64,000 bases of DNA from Pyrenopolyporus hunteri (GCA_902806595.1 CADCXC010000004.1:682001-746000); one strand, 5' to 3'; shown: positions 47,437-61,367, counted from the stretch's first letter. Notes: generated by a model from the sequence alone, not told the origin. Numbers and translations are program-made.

Positions 47437-49367
47437 ATGGACGAGATCGCCAAAGAGTACGATGTCATTGTCTTGGGCACCGGTAAGTCGCCTTTGGGCC
47501 CCGCATTCCCAACTCGGCCGTTGTTTGCCTGCCCGTAGCCTTGGTGGGGGGTCGGGAAGCTTCGCGATATCGTACTGACACATTCCCAAACACAGGCTTG
47601 ACCGAGTGTATTCTCTCCGGGTATGCATTACATCATAGCAGCTCGCTGCCGCACACGTTTCCCGTTTCTGGACGTCTGAACTGACCAAGTTGAAGTGTGC
47701 TGAGTGTCAAGGGCAAGAAGGTGCTGCATATCGATCGCAACGATCACTATGGAGGGTGCGTATTCACCGACAACAAGAAAAACAACACGAAAACCCTCAC
47801 CTTCACCTTCGCCACTACATCCTTCAATATGTTGCTAACGAATACTGCCGTACAGAGAGGCGGCCTCCGTAAACCTCGAGACGGTACCTACTACCCAACT
47901 TCCCCTCCTCCCCCCCGTCGGGCTCGCCGATGAACTAACACCTATATCTTTCCCTACGATAGCTATTCAAGAAGTATGGCAACTTTGCGAAGGGCGAGGA
48001 GCCATGGAAGAAGTACGGCCGTCCTAACGACTGGAACATCGACCTGGTCCCCAAATTCCTCATGTCCTCCGGCGAGCTGACCAACATCCTCGTCTCCACC
48101 GACGTCACCCGCTACCTCGAGTTCAAGCAAGTCGCCGGCAGCTTCGTCCAGCAGAACTCGGGCCCCAAGGCTACCGTCGCCAAGGTTCCCTCCGATGCCG
48201 CCGAAGCCCTACGCTCCCCGCTGATGGGTATCTTCGAGAAACGGAGGATGAAGACCTTCATAGAATGGGTCGGTACCTTCGACGAGAAGGACCCTTCCAC
48301 GCATAAGGGTGAGTGACGGCAGCACCCGAGACTAGGATTAGGCTAACGGTGTACCTTTGGGTAGGTCTCGACATGAGCAAATGCACAATGAAGGATGTCT
48401 ACGACAAGTTCGGTCTCGAGCCCAGCACTCGGGACTTTGTGGGCCACGCCATGGCCCTTTACCTCTCCGACGGCTACCTGGACGAGGCCGGCAAGGCCCC
48501 CGAGACCATCGAGCGTATTAGGATGTACGGTAACTCGGTAGCCAGGTACGGCAAGTCGCCGTACATCTACCCCCTGTACGGTCTCGGCGAGCTGCCCCAG
48601 GGTTTCGCACGACTCTCCGCTATCTACGGCGGTACTTACATGCTCAACACCCAGGTTGACGAGGTCGTATACGAGGGTGGCAAGGCGACAGGTATCAAGG
48701 CCACCATGACCGGCATCGAGCCTGAGATGAAGTTCGAGACGAAGGCTAAGATGATCCTGGGTGACCCCTCATATTTCCCCGAGAAGGTGAAGGTTGTCGG
48801 CCACGTATTAAAGGCTATCTGCGTCCTGAAGCACCCCTTGGCCGGCACGAACGACTGCGATTCCTGCCAATTAATCATTCCTCAGTCCCAGGTTGGCCGC
48901 AAGAACGGTAGGTTCCGATAGTATGAGACGACGATGGCGGGCGATCGACAGCTAACAAACATAGATATCTACATTGCCTGTGTCTCGTCAGCACACAATG
49001 TCTGCCCTAAGGGATACTACATCGCCATCGTCTCCACGATCGCTGAGACTTCCGCCAACCACCACCTAGAGCTACAACCCGGCCTAGAGCGCCTCGGCCA
49101 GATCGAGGAGCAATTCATGGTAAGCCCAGACTTGAATATTCATTCATCTTAGACTATATATGCTTACCATATATGAAGGGACCACCCATCCCGCTCTACG
49201 AGCCCCTTGAGGACGGCACCAAGGACAACGTCTTCATCTCCAAGAGCTACGACGCCACATCTCACTTCGAGACGACCACCGACGACGTTAAGGACATCTA
49301 CAAGCGCGCTACCGGCGAGGAGCTGAAAGTAGAGGGCCTCAGGGAGCTACAGGTGACCGAGGAATAG
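47437..49367 (+). CDS. GDI1: Rab GDP-dissociation inhibitor
   Basis: Eight exons: 47437-47482, 47596-47620, 47696-47755, 47856-47883, 47963-48308, 48365-48907, 48965-49119 and 49179-49367, giving 463 residues. GDI extracts prenylated, GDP-bound Rab GTPases from membranes and returns them, so it serves all vesicle traffic. The N-terminus EYDVIVLGTGLTECILSG and VLHIDRNDHYGGEAASVNL form the conserved GDI/REP dinucleotide-fold-like region. Downstream, PYIYPLYGLGELPQGFARLS and VYDKFGLEPSTRDFVGHAMA are GDI signatures. The 5' end is broken into four small exons (46, 25, 60 and 28 nt); every joint keeps the frame and restores conserved residues. Donors are GTAAGT, GTATGC, GTGCGT, GTACCT, GTGAGT, GTAGGT and GTAAGC. 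Early introns are 75-113 nt. The length matches yeast Gdi1. Cytosolic. Confidence 0.96.
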
Positions 49368-50331
49368 GGTTAATGAGGAGGTACGCTTCGATTCAGTAAT
49401 GCTGGGGGGCGACTTAGCGGCGGCAGCACGTCGTTGGGGAGACAAGTAAAGCACGCGTATTGAAAAATCTGGTGGCGGCCAAACGACACACCGACCAGAT
49501 GGGGTACCACGTACATAGGCTCGAAATGCCTGATTTAGGTGTAGCTCGTTTTTTTATTCGCGGGTGATGGTGTTGATAGACGTACGAATTCGTAAGGTCT
49601 GCCTTCATTCTTATGTTCCCTCTTTATCCCTTTCGGTTGTGATGTGATTATGTTGTGTGTAGAGGTGAGACGTCAGGAGAGGACCATTAGTATTTAACCT
49701 AAGGTGACGGGGACCCTGAGTTAGATACTAGATTAGTATCATCTTAGAATACTACGATAGGTGTAGTACGGAATGCGTGCCACGGGTCGCAAGTCTGCGT
49801 CGAGTACAGCCCGTACCTCTTTTCTATAGACGGAAGACCAGTGTTATTATGTCTATCTCGATGGTATAGAGTAAGGTGGGTTGTAGGTGCCTGCCTTACC
49901 TGCATAAGTACTAGTAGATCCGCATGGTGGTCTTGCTCATTACATATGCCTCAAGAGTGGTAGGTATATGTGGGAGACATGTTCCCCTCTGGTACGGAAG
50001 CCTAGGTACCTAGGTACGCATACTCGTCCGCAAAGCAGGCCGACTGTATAGTCGCCGTTGGTTGGTAAGTACTTATATAGTCTATTTAACGATGTTATTA
50101 ACGAGGGTAGAATATAACCGGCTTCCCTTAGAACCCTCATGAATGTCGAATCTAGGCTCAAAGCCTGTCTTTATTGAAGAGTAACCAGCATGGAGTATAT
50201 AGCAGGGAATATTCTCCCTTGGATTATATGGTCAAGATGAAAACTTTCCATTGAAGAGGTTGAACGAGTTGTAATGAACGTAATTGCTTGCGGCTCTAGA
50301 AACGATCTATTTACGGTAAAGCATAATAGGG

Positions 50332-50586
50332 TTAAGACGCTAAAGGGCTAACCAGCTCCTGTAGATTAACTAGAAGGGTAGGGTAGACGGAAATGTGACA
50401 ATTCATTATAGCTTCGACAATACGGAATAAGGATGGAAGTAAATCACAGATCTGAAATTGTTTAGAAGTGTTTAGGGATTTAGGAGGACACCGCTTCGGA
50501 GCTATATACCGTAGAAGCTCCAGTGGTTCACGGACAGGTATGTTCTTGAGCGATATGCTACTTCTAGCGAAAATCCATTGACTCAT
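50332..50586 (-). pseudogene. Possible decayed LINE-type reverse transcriptase fragment
   Basis: An 84-codon minus frame includes CDLLPSLFRIVEAIMN. This resembles the RPISLLPTLGKVLEAI-type block in the fingers of non-LTR reverse transcriptases, with the Arg-Pro-Ile part altered. The frame is closed just upstream by TAA, and no catalytic Tyr/Phe-x-Asp-Asp is seen, so the element is dead or the match is chance. Evidence is a motif-level resemblance read by eye. Confidence 0.25.
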
Positions 50587-51166
50587 TAGATCTTATAACT
50601 ATGAAGATGTTGGAATAAACCCGAAGTATGGAAACTACATCTCCTAGGTCTTCTATTGGGTCGGGGTTGCGGTTCTTATTCGCCATCCGATTACGTCTTT
50701 CGTATCAGGCTTGAGCCTAGCAAGCCCTTCCATGGCTCTAATTAGGTGCTCTCTGGGAGCCGTAATTTGGGTACGACGCCGTTCTTTAAGTGATCTCGTT
50801 CGGAAAGTCGGTCCGGTAAACCTCCTAGTGGGACAAGGAGCAGCATATCGCCGACCTACGGAAACTAGGAAATCAGTGAGATGTACATTCATGGTCCGCT
50901 GATTATTAGGAAATAGAATATGAATAAAGGGTTAATGGGGCGGATAATAGACCCGTAAAGAAAGCAAACTTGTTGGACGTATTGGTTGGGGTTGGTCTAC
51001 CAGGGTTAGGGGCCCTAGGAACTACGTCTCTCGAACTAATGGCTTCACAGCTAACAGTTTCTAGAACATCCGGAATGTGATTTAGATTAGAAGGGTTTAG
51101 AATACTACCCTATATCCATAATAATAAGTAGGTATTAAGAGTAATATAGTGAACCTATTGTATACC

Positions 51167-51184
51167 TAGGTAGGTAGGTAGGTA
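51167..51184 (+). repeat. (TAGG)n microsatellite
   Basis: Four TAGG units in AT-rich noncoding DNA. Confidence 0.85.
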
Positions 51185-53180
51185 AGTAAGGGGTTGGGTA
51201 TAGTGCTTAGCTTAGAGCAAAGGGCGTGAAGTCGAAAAGATAACTTGCTAGAACATAAAGGGGGATGTAAATTCTCTGGAAAATGAAACTAATATCATTC
51301 TTCAAGTTAATTAAGGTATACAGCATTTCCGTATTACGCCTATCCATCACGTCTTTCTGTTTCATAGCTGATGTAGGACCCGTCCCCTATACTTAAATAC
51401 CTCCCTTCCAACTCTATATACTCCTATATTCATTTAGGATACTACGAACCGAGTATAAACTAAGACATGAGGCTCCCGTTTTACTGGTCCGTATGGAAAA
51501 GACAAAGGCATATACCCCGAGCCATTCCGTCCTTAAGCAACAGTGCGGCCAAAGTAGGGCCCCCTTCAGATTACCACATCATAAGCACTCCAAAAACATC
51601 TGGATAGCCCTGATCTTGATCGACGATTCTACAGCATGTCTACGTGGATATTTGTCATCGTCCTAGGAGTTTCCACTCTTGATCGCGGCCTAAGTTTCGC
51701 GTGTTAGGAACTATCCCGGCGAACGGACCGAGTCCCCGACGACACATTTGAGAATCGTCGAGAGTATCTGATGGGGTAGCATTACGATAAACGGTATTCT
51801 AAATAATATTAGATAGATAATAGCAGTGTGTCGAGAGTAATTGCGGTGTCGCGGCTATATATAGGGGTTAATGATGCTGACGAGGATCGAGCTTCGGACG
51901 TGTCTGCGTTGAGAGGTAAATTACCTCCAGTGTAATATAGTAATGAGATCTCAATCAAAATAGCTTGATTACCGTCCCCGAAGTTTAGAAATAGGGTATG
52001 GACCCTACTGACGGCGCTCGTTAGGTTCCAAGTATTTCAACAAGCCCCTAATCCGCGCTTATAGACTTCTCGGTGTCTAGAATTCGAGTTAAACGATGAA
52101 AGACTTAGTCCTCCTTTGGCAAGTTAAGGTTGATCCATCACCGCTGTCATGAACTCAGATAGGCTTAAGGTCCTGATTCCTTATACGATAGACGTTTACT
52201 TATGGCCTTGGCTCCTGCTATATCCAAGCAGAGATGCGGTGCCTACAAGTTGCAACCGGACCCCAGATAAGCTGTACCCAGCAAAATTTATTCAAGTATA
52301 ATCTACTCACGCGTTTCTGGACCATATCGTACCGTGTAATGCGTGCTAGTAGACTGTCGTCCGCCAAGTTTAGGCTATGATGACGAGATGGGTGCTAGAC
52401 GGTACCATAAGGAGGTGAATTGAAGTAAACACATCGTCTTTACTAAAGTCGATGAACTGATAGCAAGAAGACCAAGATAAATGTTCACTTATGCGGCGGC
52501 CAATTCTTATTCTCTAGATGGCGAGCGCATTCTTACTTCCGGGGCTAGTGTAGTTTAAAACGCACATACGGACATTAAGACGACTTATCGTTAATTGAGA
52601 ATTGGCCTCTCCTTCGATATCCTGTATCTAGTTAGCCCTAAACGAGATATTGAGACATGATAACTTAGGCAATTAGCCGAACTATTATCTTCTTGCGGAT
52701 GGGTGATAGGAGTTGCTCAGTGTTGGTGAAAGCTGCCTCTAAACAGACGCGGCGTCTAACTGAGCATGGGCAAGAACAAGACGCTACCGGCTACATGAGC
52801 CTATTAGCACATCTCTAGCTTGTGTATATATATTGGGCGTGAAGATACGCTACTTTTCACAGCAAGAAATTTACTTAGAGGTATTCCGTAGAGGTTCTGG
52901 GTTTGGTGCACCCCTGAAATTCTACTGTTGATACTCGTACGTATAGCTCAGGTCTCCGATAAAAAAGACTTGGCCTTTTCTTTCAAAATTAAAGGTAAAT
53001 CACTACGCGGGGGGCAATCATACGGAGAGGGTATAAACATTGTTTAATTATATGCCATGGAGTTTATGATCTCTCTTTTCGCCGCCCTCCCCTGAGGACT
53101 GGACTTGAGTATTAACCCGGGCTTATACGCCTTTTACGGAGGGCTTATTATTGACATAATTCCCTCACCTGGATCTGTAG

Positions 53181-53201
53181 AACCTTAAGAGTCTTAAGGT
53201 T
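53181..53201. repeat. Perfect 10-bp-arm palindrome with one-base centre
   Basis: AACCTTAAGA, G, TCTTAAGGTT. It could extrude as a cruciform or be a dyad binding site; nothing nearby explains it. Confidence 0.9.
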
Positions 53202-56200
53202 ACTAGTGCCGGCCGGACTACGGCGGACATTACGGAGAGTGACGCTACGGGCTCGATACGTTTAGGCTTTCAGGGCCACCCTGAGTGTGGGCGCTTATTC
53301 TACACGAAAGACTTGCCATGTCCTAGCGCTACATTCTACTACTCAGATGTGTTTTTCGTGTTCACATCAGGTAGGCTTTTTTTGGGATACGTTCTGAATG
53401 CCAGACAGACTGCTTAGGCTATGAGAACGATAAAACACTCTACTTTTAGGTAGGATATGGCCTCCTTCGGGTGCATTTGTCATGAAGTCTTCGATGTGTT
53501 GGGGCTGTCAAAGTAGTTTCAGGCGAAGTCTAGCGTAAGAGACCTGAGCTGAGAATGTCGCGGCATAGCATGTCCATCAATCTAAATTAACACAGTAATA
53601 CATCTAAATTTGTGAATCGGATGACTAGCCCAGGCGTACTAGCATTCTCGCCAGGAACCTACATGCCCCTCTAAGCCCTAGCTGAGGGCGGCAGTACCTA
53701 GGCATGAACGCAGCGGTCGCTGGTGTCCCGCCTCTTTCACCTGCGAATATCGACTAGACTGTGCCTTAGACGCAAGGTCAAAATAGGCGTCTTTGGTTAT
53801 CTCCTCACCGTAGGCTAGACCATCAAGGTCCCTAGTACCCATCCGTCGCGATCTTGCCGGCGCCACAGAGCCAGGGTATTTAGTGCGAAGAAGCCGGTTC
53901 CGAATCTCGCGCGGGCGTCAGATCAGACGGCCCAGACGGCCGAAAAAAGCAATTCTCGTTGATTTTAATTTGCGGTCGGGCAGAGAGGGGGAGCTTTTGC
54001 AGAGAGGCGTACATTAGCGCGTATTCTCGAAATAGCCACCCCCAAACCAGAGAACGAAGGAGAAGCGAGAGTGAGCTCGAGACTCGTTTTAGTTACCACC
54101 AGCCCGTAAGTCGTAAATTCTCCCCATTCATAAATACGTGATAGGCAGCGTTAACTGCATAGCCTTGGGTAAGCCGCAAGGGAAAAAAGGCACGATGTAG
54201 CAAGTTCTAACACCTAATTAGAAATAACTAAGGTGATCTGCGTGGCTCTTCTGGCGCGACCGTCGTGTGGCCCACTCGACGATTCGGTTCCTTGGCCGTC
54301 GTCGTAAGCACTAAGCAAGTTAGCGGGCACCTCACGAGGCGTACTTCACCTCCTCGCCGTCGCAGATGACTAAGGAAACTCTGGAAATTCAACTGCCGCG
54401 CGAGAGCTGATGCTGGGGCCGAACCACCTTCAATCTTACGTTAGACCCACGTGGCGCGGAGAGGACGTATTGTCCGTATAGGGCTGACTAAAAGAACTGC
54501 TCAGTTCCTGGCCCTTCTCCGATCCTCCCGCGGACGATCGGAGTAAGGAAGACTCGATATGTGCGACGCCGGAACACGGCTGGTGGCGCGGAACGATTAC
54601 TGCCCCGAATAACGACATGGTCCCCGTTCCAGGCACCTAGATTCAAGACATCGTGATTCGGCCGCGGATCGATGTACAGGGCTCCCCTAGGTAGAGCTGG
54701 AACTGGATACAGTAATAGCCACATCGTTGGCCTGGCAAGCGCACGATCCACGACGACTGGGTAGGCAGATATGATATGTCAACCGCGTCGTTGTCTCGGC
54801 TACGAAGACAATTCATGCGGCCGAGTGCGGCTCCGAAGAGAGGACATGGCTCTGAGCTCGCTAGTCGGGGCCGAAAACGGTAATTCTAAATCCTGTTTCC
54901 GAGGCATGGCGCAAAAGAATACAATACACAGCGCAGGAGCAAGAAGCAACGTTCCGCCGTTCCTCGCGAGTTGTGGGACGGATTGCAGGCATCGCGGGGA
55001 ATACGGGAGCGACGGTATCGCGAGGTGAGCTTTTAGACCTGGGAAGAGCAGAAGCCCCTGCCGCCCAACAGCCGCAGTAAGAGTGGGAGTAAAATGGGAC
55101 TTCGCTTCGCGTGTCCGTGCTGGGACATCGTTTAGTCCCCAGACTAGCTAGCATCAAGGGCCCGTACCAGACTCTCCCAATGCTGCACATACGTTAGGTA
55201 GGTAGGCAGGCATGGATGTATGTACATTGCTGAGCATGGTTCTTTTGGCCTTGCCCAACAACTTTCTTTGGAATCTCCATAGGTGACGTAGCGAGATAAA
55301 AGGCGGAACTGATGGAAATAGACATGTCAGCTCAAGCACACGAAACAAGCGCGCGACAGGCACGAGTGATTGGGCGATTGGCCTGCCGGGGGGGGTTTGC
55401 TAGCCTCGGCAGGCAAATTACATAACGAACTTGCACGACCTGCAATACGACGGAGAGAGTGAGGAGAGGAGTAAAAGTCACGAAACGGTCCCTCGTGGTC
55501 TCTCAAAGTACAGCGTTGTATCCTTTCGATGATGTTGTTTCGATTCTTGCTGTCGCCGATTCCTGCCGTGTTGAGAGCGCGGGTCCAAATATAGAACAGA
55601 GCTGTATGCGGGTGGCGACGCTGAGGCAGTGCCACCCCCCGTCGTGAACTTTTTATTTTATTTTATTTATTTTGGGGCATGGGGACAGGGCCCCTTTCGC
55701 GACAGAGAGGGGTTCGAACGAAAGCTCGACCTAGGTACCTTACCTCGACCTTGACCTTCACGGACATGGCGCCTTTCACGATACTTGTCGTCACTTTTTC
55801 TACCCTATACGGCAAAAGAGCCTCGAAACAAGTTTATCATTTACCTGGAATTGGAATGGCTTCGCTCTCGCTTCCTCCCCCCGCGGCGGACGACGACCCT
55901 TGCCCCCTAGCTCCCGAGCAAGTCATCGTCGCGCAGTAAGCCGTACCCGCGTGTTAGTTGGGTCCGACGGGGGACTCGGGTGCTATGTTTATCGACAAGC
56001 AAGGTTAATTCTCTATACCTGCTGCAACCGAGGCCAAGGTACCATGTCTGGAAGAGGTAGGTCTATACGTGCACGCCTCTCTCACCCCTTCATGATGTCC
56101 GGCGAGGAGACATGTACCTACCTAGGTGTGTATATGGTATATACGTCCGCCGCAAAGCAAAGGCTATTCATGTGCCCGCTAGATTGAAACCAGAAACCCG

Positions 56201-58100
56201 CAAAGAACTTCCAGCTGCCATCATTGTTTCACGTTTCAGGTTCGAGATCGCTGCGGAGGGCTGCAGGGTTCTCGATTTAAGTTCTGATGACTCGACGAAC
56301 TTCTCAGCCACAAGGCGTGATAGCCTAGCGGTTGTATGGATACGACGTATCTCTCGATGGGACCGAGTCCGACGGATATACTCTACCCATTCTCATTGGC
56401 CCTTCAGAGGAGGGCGTATTGTTTTATGTCTGTTTACGGGATTATTATGCATGCTTGTATATGCGCGGCTTCATTCATGATCTGACAGTCCCTGTTTATG
56501 GACACCCCCTCGAGATACTCCGTGTACAATACAGCTGACACATAGCAGGAGCCAGGGGATGTGCGCTTGAGCGACTAATAGGCCTATGGATAATGAGTAC
56601 GGGGGTTCCTATCAACGTATACTTTAAACTTCATGATCAAGCTGACGGTGACGGCCATAGTGTAGTATATTGCTCTCAAACAGGTCAAGCTTGTCTTATT
56701 ACTCATGACGAACAGAACTACGGAGCCGAAGACTAGTATTGCGGCAGCTCGAAAGGTCCTGGAGAGGCGAATGTCGTAAGGAGTTCTCTAAGAACGGCTT
56801 AATGGCGCAGGATGGTAGAGCGGCACGGCATTCGAGAGCGTGGTGTGGTTACTGTCCATGAATCTGACTAGGAGGGGGACCGGCATGTCGACTGGAAGGA
56901 GAATTGGTCCGACTGGTCGAGGATCTGTTCCCTATCTACGGACGATGACGCGCTAGAGACGTGTTGGGTGATATCCAAAGGCTAGGTTGTCCTCCGGTTT
57001 ATTGATTGCACATACACCACAACTCCAAAATCATCTGACCGTTGACATAGGGGGTGGCAAGCTGCCGGCAAGTTCCTCGAAGCCATGGTCCTTGACTCCG
57101 CATGTTCTTGTGCAAAAGGACACCGCACACCTTCTGCTACCCGTGCTCCTATGTGCCTCTCTGTCCTGCTTCGTGCGTTTGGAGTTGATAGCGACTGTAG
57201 GGCGCCCGCAGGAGTATAAGGATAGCCTGACCGCTAGATATAGCATCTAAAAAGTTGATTGCATTTCTCTTGGTGGTTTTTCGGAAATATGTAAGTGATA
57301 CACGATCGCTTCCTCCGAGCATCATACCGATAGCAACGAAAGGCTGTAGAAAGGGGCTCTGGAAGTTGGGGCGCCTGGAGTCTACTTGGGGACAGCAACT
57401 AAAGCGCCCGTTAGAGCCCTATGAATACACCGGTAGTTACGTGTCTGGAGCATCCATTAAGCTGTCACAAGGCCCCTCGATGTAACCACTAACATGATAA
57501 CGCTGGGACTAGCGAATTCGCCGCCATCCAAGCCTACAGCACACCCGTCCTCCATTGGCTGGGTGATTTAACAAACCCAAGGCCGTAAGCGCAGATGCAA
57601 GAGAAAATAGAGCTATTGGCCGTAAGAGGCTAACTAGTGAACGGCGGTTGGTAGTTTTGAGAGTGGTTAGTATCACTCGAAGTTAAGAGGCTCGCTTTAA
57701 TGGAAACGGCGTAAATAATCCCACCACTCTTAAGAAAGCCAACGGGGGTGAGGTAAGCTAAAACCGCTAGTCCTACTTCTAACAACCTAGGATCGCTATA
57801 GCTAGAGTTGGTGATTCGTGCGTACAGTTCGACCCAACTTCTCTCCATGGAGAGCTCTCCTGTGGTACTAGCCCCGTAGAGGCGGCTATTACCTGTACTC
57901 TCCAGGAATATTAGTTATAGCTTCTCGCATTTAACCCATATTGTTCATGTTATACATGGAACATACGGTCTAGATATAGGGCTTGAAAGACAGCTGTCTA
58001 CACGTTCTACTTAGCCGCCCAAGCGGTAAGGTGGCTCAGCTGAAGATGGTTGTGAATACTGGGACCACGGTGAGGCGGCTCCGCTTGATGAGTATTCCAT

Positions 58101-58121
58101 TCTCGATTCTCGATTCTCGAT
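58101..58121 (+). repeat. Heptamer tandem repeat (TCTCGAT)3
   Basis: Three exact copies. Confidence 0.9.
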
Positions 58122-59694
58122 TTAAGTGGGTTCCTAGCAAAACGTCTATTAACCGAGCTTACAAGAGACCATGGGGCCTTGTCATCTTGCCTCGAAAAGA
58201 CCCTAAGCCAAGCTATCTTTCAGATATAGCATTCCGGCCCCCAATCTTAAGTACCTAGCCTGAGCAATGATCTTCCCCGTTGGAGCGAAGCGTTATCTCA
58301 GTTGTGAATATCGAATAATCTACGCCTTGTAATCTCCTGGGTCGTCCCGACGAAACCACCTGGTCTATGTTTGATGGCTAGGAAGGCCAGGCGGTTAGTC
58401 TTCGATGTCAAAATGTTCTTGATAATCTAGCTTGACGTAAGGTTGTATTACCTAATTCTTCCCCGGTCTTTCAGAGCCCGTCTGGTGCCCATGTCCTTTG
58501 CCACGAGTAGGCTATGAGCTAGGCTACAATAGGGTCGAGATTATACATATGGGGAAGCTCGCCAATTGTTTGGTAATAGGCAAACAGCGTGACTCGATTG
58601 GCGTCGATGGGACTTAGCACTCTCTCTTCTGTCAGTGAATTACCTTGGTAGTCATGGCCCCAGTCACCCAGTAAACAGGCCATGCTTTTTTGTTTATGGA
58701 CACTTACAGCATCTTGCAGCTAGAGGACCCGTAGGCACCACGACTGCACAGACGCCAACTAGGGGATCGTTCAGGGGCCATACCATGATAGACTAACGCC
58801 TCCCGCCTGGCTTGGCCAACGAAGATGGCCCACGCGGCCTGGGGTAGCGGCAGGTACCGAGAAAACAAGGCACCTAATGCCAAATAAGAGCGTGGACTTT
58901 CGCAACCCGAAGGGCGGAGTAAGGTGCGGGACTTCGTCATTAAGTCAAGTTGGCCTCTATTAGTAGCTACATAGGCGGACGGCGACCACGGCGGATTTGA
59001 ATTTGTTAGTGGAGCAAAGTGCGATTGTACTGCTAGTAAGCTCTGGTGAGTGAAATTTCCAAATTCCAAAAATTATGTCTCTGCGAGCGACGCAAACCCG
59101 ATTTAGTAACAACATACAAGCTGCCAGGGTTATAACAGTCGCTAGGGCCAACAAAATATGGGCGGACATGACTGCAGAAATTAGCAAGCACCGTTCTCAC
59201 CCAAGTCCTACGGGGCCTCCTTTTCTCTTTCAGTGATGCCGACGTAGGTATATGTAACATCATTTACTTTAGATATGTGCATGGTTAGTTCTCTTGGTAA
59301 TTCCGTAACATTAGGGCCCTAGTACTCGAAGAGAACTACGGGACCTCGACCTACGTTTGGTGGAGTCCTCCCCTTTGGCCTAGAGGACCGTTGATTGTGC
59401 TTCCTTATGCGAGATAAGTCGCACGGAAGAGTTGGGAGGCTGTCGTTGTTAACTCCGACGATCGAGACGCCCATGCTATGGCCTTTTGTTTGTGAAGGTA
59501 GTTTCCCGGTCGATTAGGTCGATTGGTACAGTACATACCTAGGTATACACACCTTGTTGGTATCTACGCAGTGCAGAGCTAGACGCAATTCACCCCAGTA
59601 GGGTTGTGGGCGAGTTTCCGAAATGGAATGAATACACCATATGAAGCGAGAGTGGGGCGTCGAGGACCTGTTTAGGTGTATATACATACCATAT

Positions 59695-59720
59695 AGGTAG
59701 GTAGGTAGGTAGGTAGGTAT
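59695..59720 (+). repeat. (TAGG)n microsatellite
   Basis: Six tandem TAGG units, the longest such run in the window. Confidence 0.9.
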
Positions 59721-61302
59721 GTGAAGTCAAGGGACCAGAACCACCGCGATCAACCAGGCCCTCATGTAAGAACTTAGATTATGAACCTTGACCTTTTTCA
59801 TTATGACCTAAACCCCTTGCTGGCTGCACCGTGTAAGAACGTATATCTGTTCGAACATACCTACGTACCCCGTAGATTAGATTCTGCGGTCGGGTTGCAA
59901 GCCGTACGGAAGCTCCGACGTTCCGAATAGCTACCACACGTACCTAATGATGCGTATGATGAGGTATGATGAGGCTAATTGGCCTACCTACCTACCCTTG
60001 GGAAAATGTGGGAAATGCACCCACAATCGGGTAGGACGCCTTGTGGACACTACTTGGGAGAGGACGCGGCCGACGTCGTAATTAATGATTGCTAGAGGCG
60101 AGACCTATGCAGAGTAGAGCTTCTCCGTTGTTGTAAAATCGCGCGCTATTGGTTCTGTGCCTCTCAAAGTAACGACAGAGCATTCTGCAAGACGGTGCTT
60201 CTCACGGTGAAACTCTGTAGATTCGTACGAGGTGAGGGAAGAGGGGCTGCCCGCCGCTTTCTGATGAGAAATAGAGACTGGCAGCACAATAAGGGCGGCC
60301 GTGGGTGTGTTACTTTGTGTGGTGAGATCGGCGAGCATCTGTCAATATGGGGGAGTGTTTGGCGCTCCGACAGTTCAAGAAGACAATGTCTCTGACGAAC
60401 AAATGGAAAGTCGGTGTGCATATGATTTTTTGAACTCGGGAGCTCCAGGGGGGTGGATGCTACAGTAGGGTGTCAACCGAAGAATTCTCACGTGTTTGAT
60501 GCGGCGTCTAATAGACCACTCACGACAGCCGGGACAGGCCAGCGCAGATTGAACTTAGGAGTGTTTATATACGACGGTGTCAGTCCATCAAAGCAGCCAA
60601 GAATGCACATACCTGGTACATGCGCCGTGGGTATGCGAAGAACATTCGTCGAACCGCTAATGACACCGGCGCACAGTTCCGTGGGTTGTATTGAGTCTTC
60701 TCAAGTCCTGAGGGGCCTCTTAAACGGCCAAACGCGCATAACATGGAACGAAGCAAACCACCCAGGTACCTAGGTAGGTACCTAGGTAACATATGAGGTA
60801 GGCACCTGGTAATTACGCCGGGGTAACTGAGCGGTTGGGGTAACGCCTTTTTGCCTGTGGATAAGGTTATGTCGCTATCGTAACGAATTATTACTCGCAC
60901 CACACTACCTGGATCGAGAGCTTGCTTGCATAGGAGATCCCTCGAATAGTCGCAGGGATTCGTCTTTGAGTAATTTAAGATAATGTATGGGTGTAGGGTG
61001 AGGCATGTATGTACCTATGTATGCACAGCTCTGTACTGTAAACGATCAACTGGGGATGCGGATGCGGATGCGCTAGATCGATCAGGCGGAGGAGCAGCTC
61101 GACAAACTTGATCCCACCTTTACCAGATGGCTCGTGCTTTTTCATCTATCGATTCCGATCTGATTGAACAAGGCTACAGACGTTCTTCCGGTCGGCGCAT
61201 GCTGCACGTAACCACGAGGCATGATCGTCGAATCCAATACTATTCGCGGCTAATATCCTCGACACGGAAAGAGGAGGGATCATGAGCGTGCTTGTCTGGT
61301 CT

Positions 61303-61334
61303 GTTGTCTGGTTGTCTGGTTGTCTGATTGTCCG
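61303..61334 (+). repeat. Octamer tandem repeat (GTTGTCTG)n
   Basis: Three exact copies and one diverged copy. Confidence 0.88.
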
Positions 61335-61367
61335 GTAGCTAACTGCGTCGTTCATGTTGCCACTCGT

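Noticed and set aside
56310..56400. GATAGCCTAGCGGTT, resembling a tRNA A-box, with GGACCGAGTCC downstream
   Set aside because: The second box departs from GGTTCGANNCC and the acceptor ends do not pair; not a tRNA.
58704..59069. A 121-codon minus frame
   Set aside because: No recognisable domain, overlaps other open minus frames, and lies in stop-rich DNA.
60815..60905. GGTAACTGAGCGGTTGGGG followed by ACGAATT and CGCACCA, tRNA-like
   Set aside because: T-stem and acceptor stem fail to pair; at best a very worn relic, not supportable.
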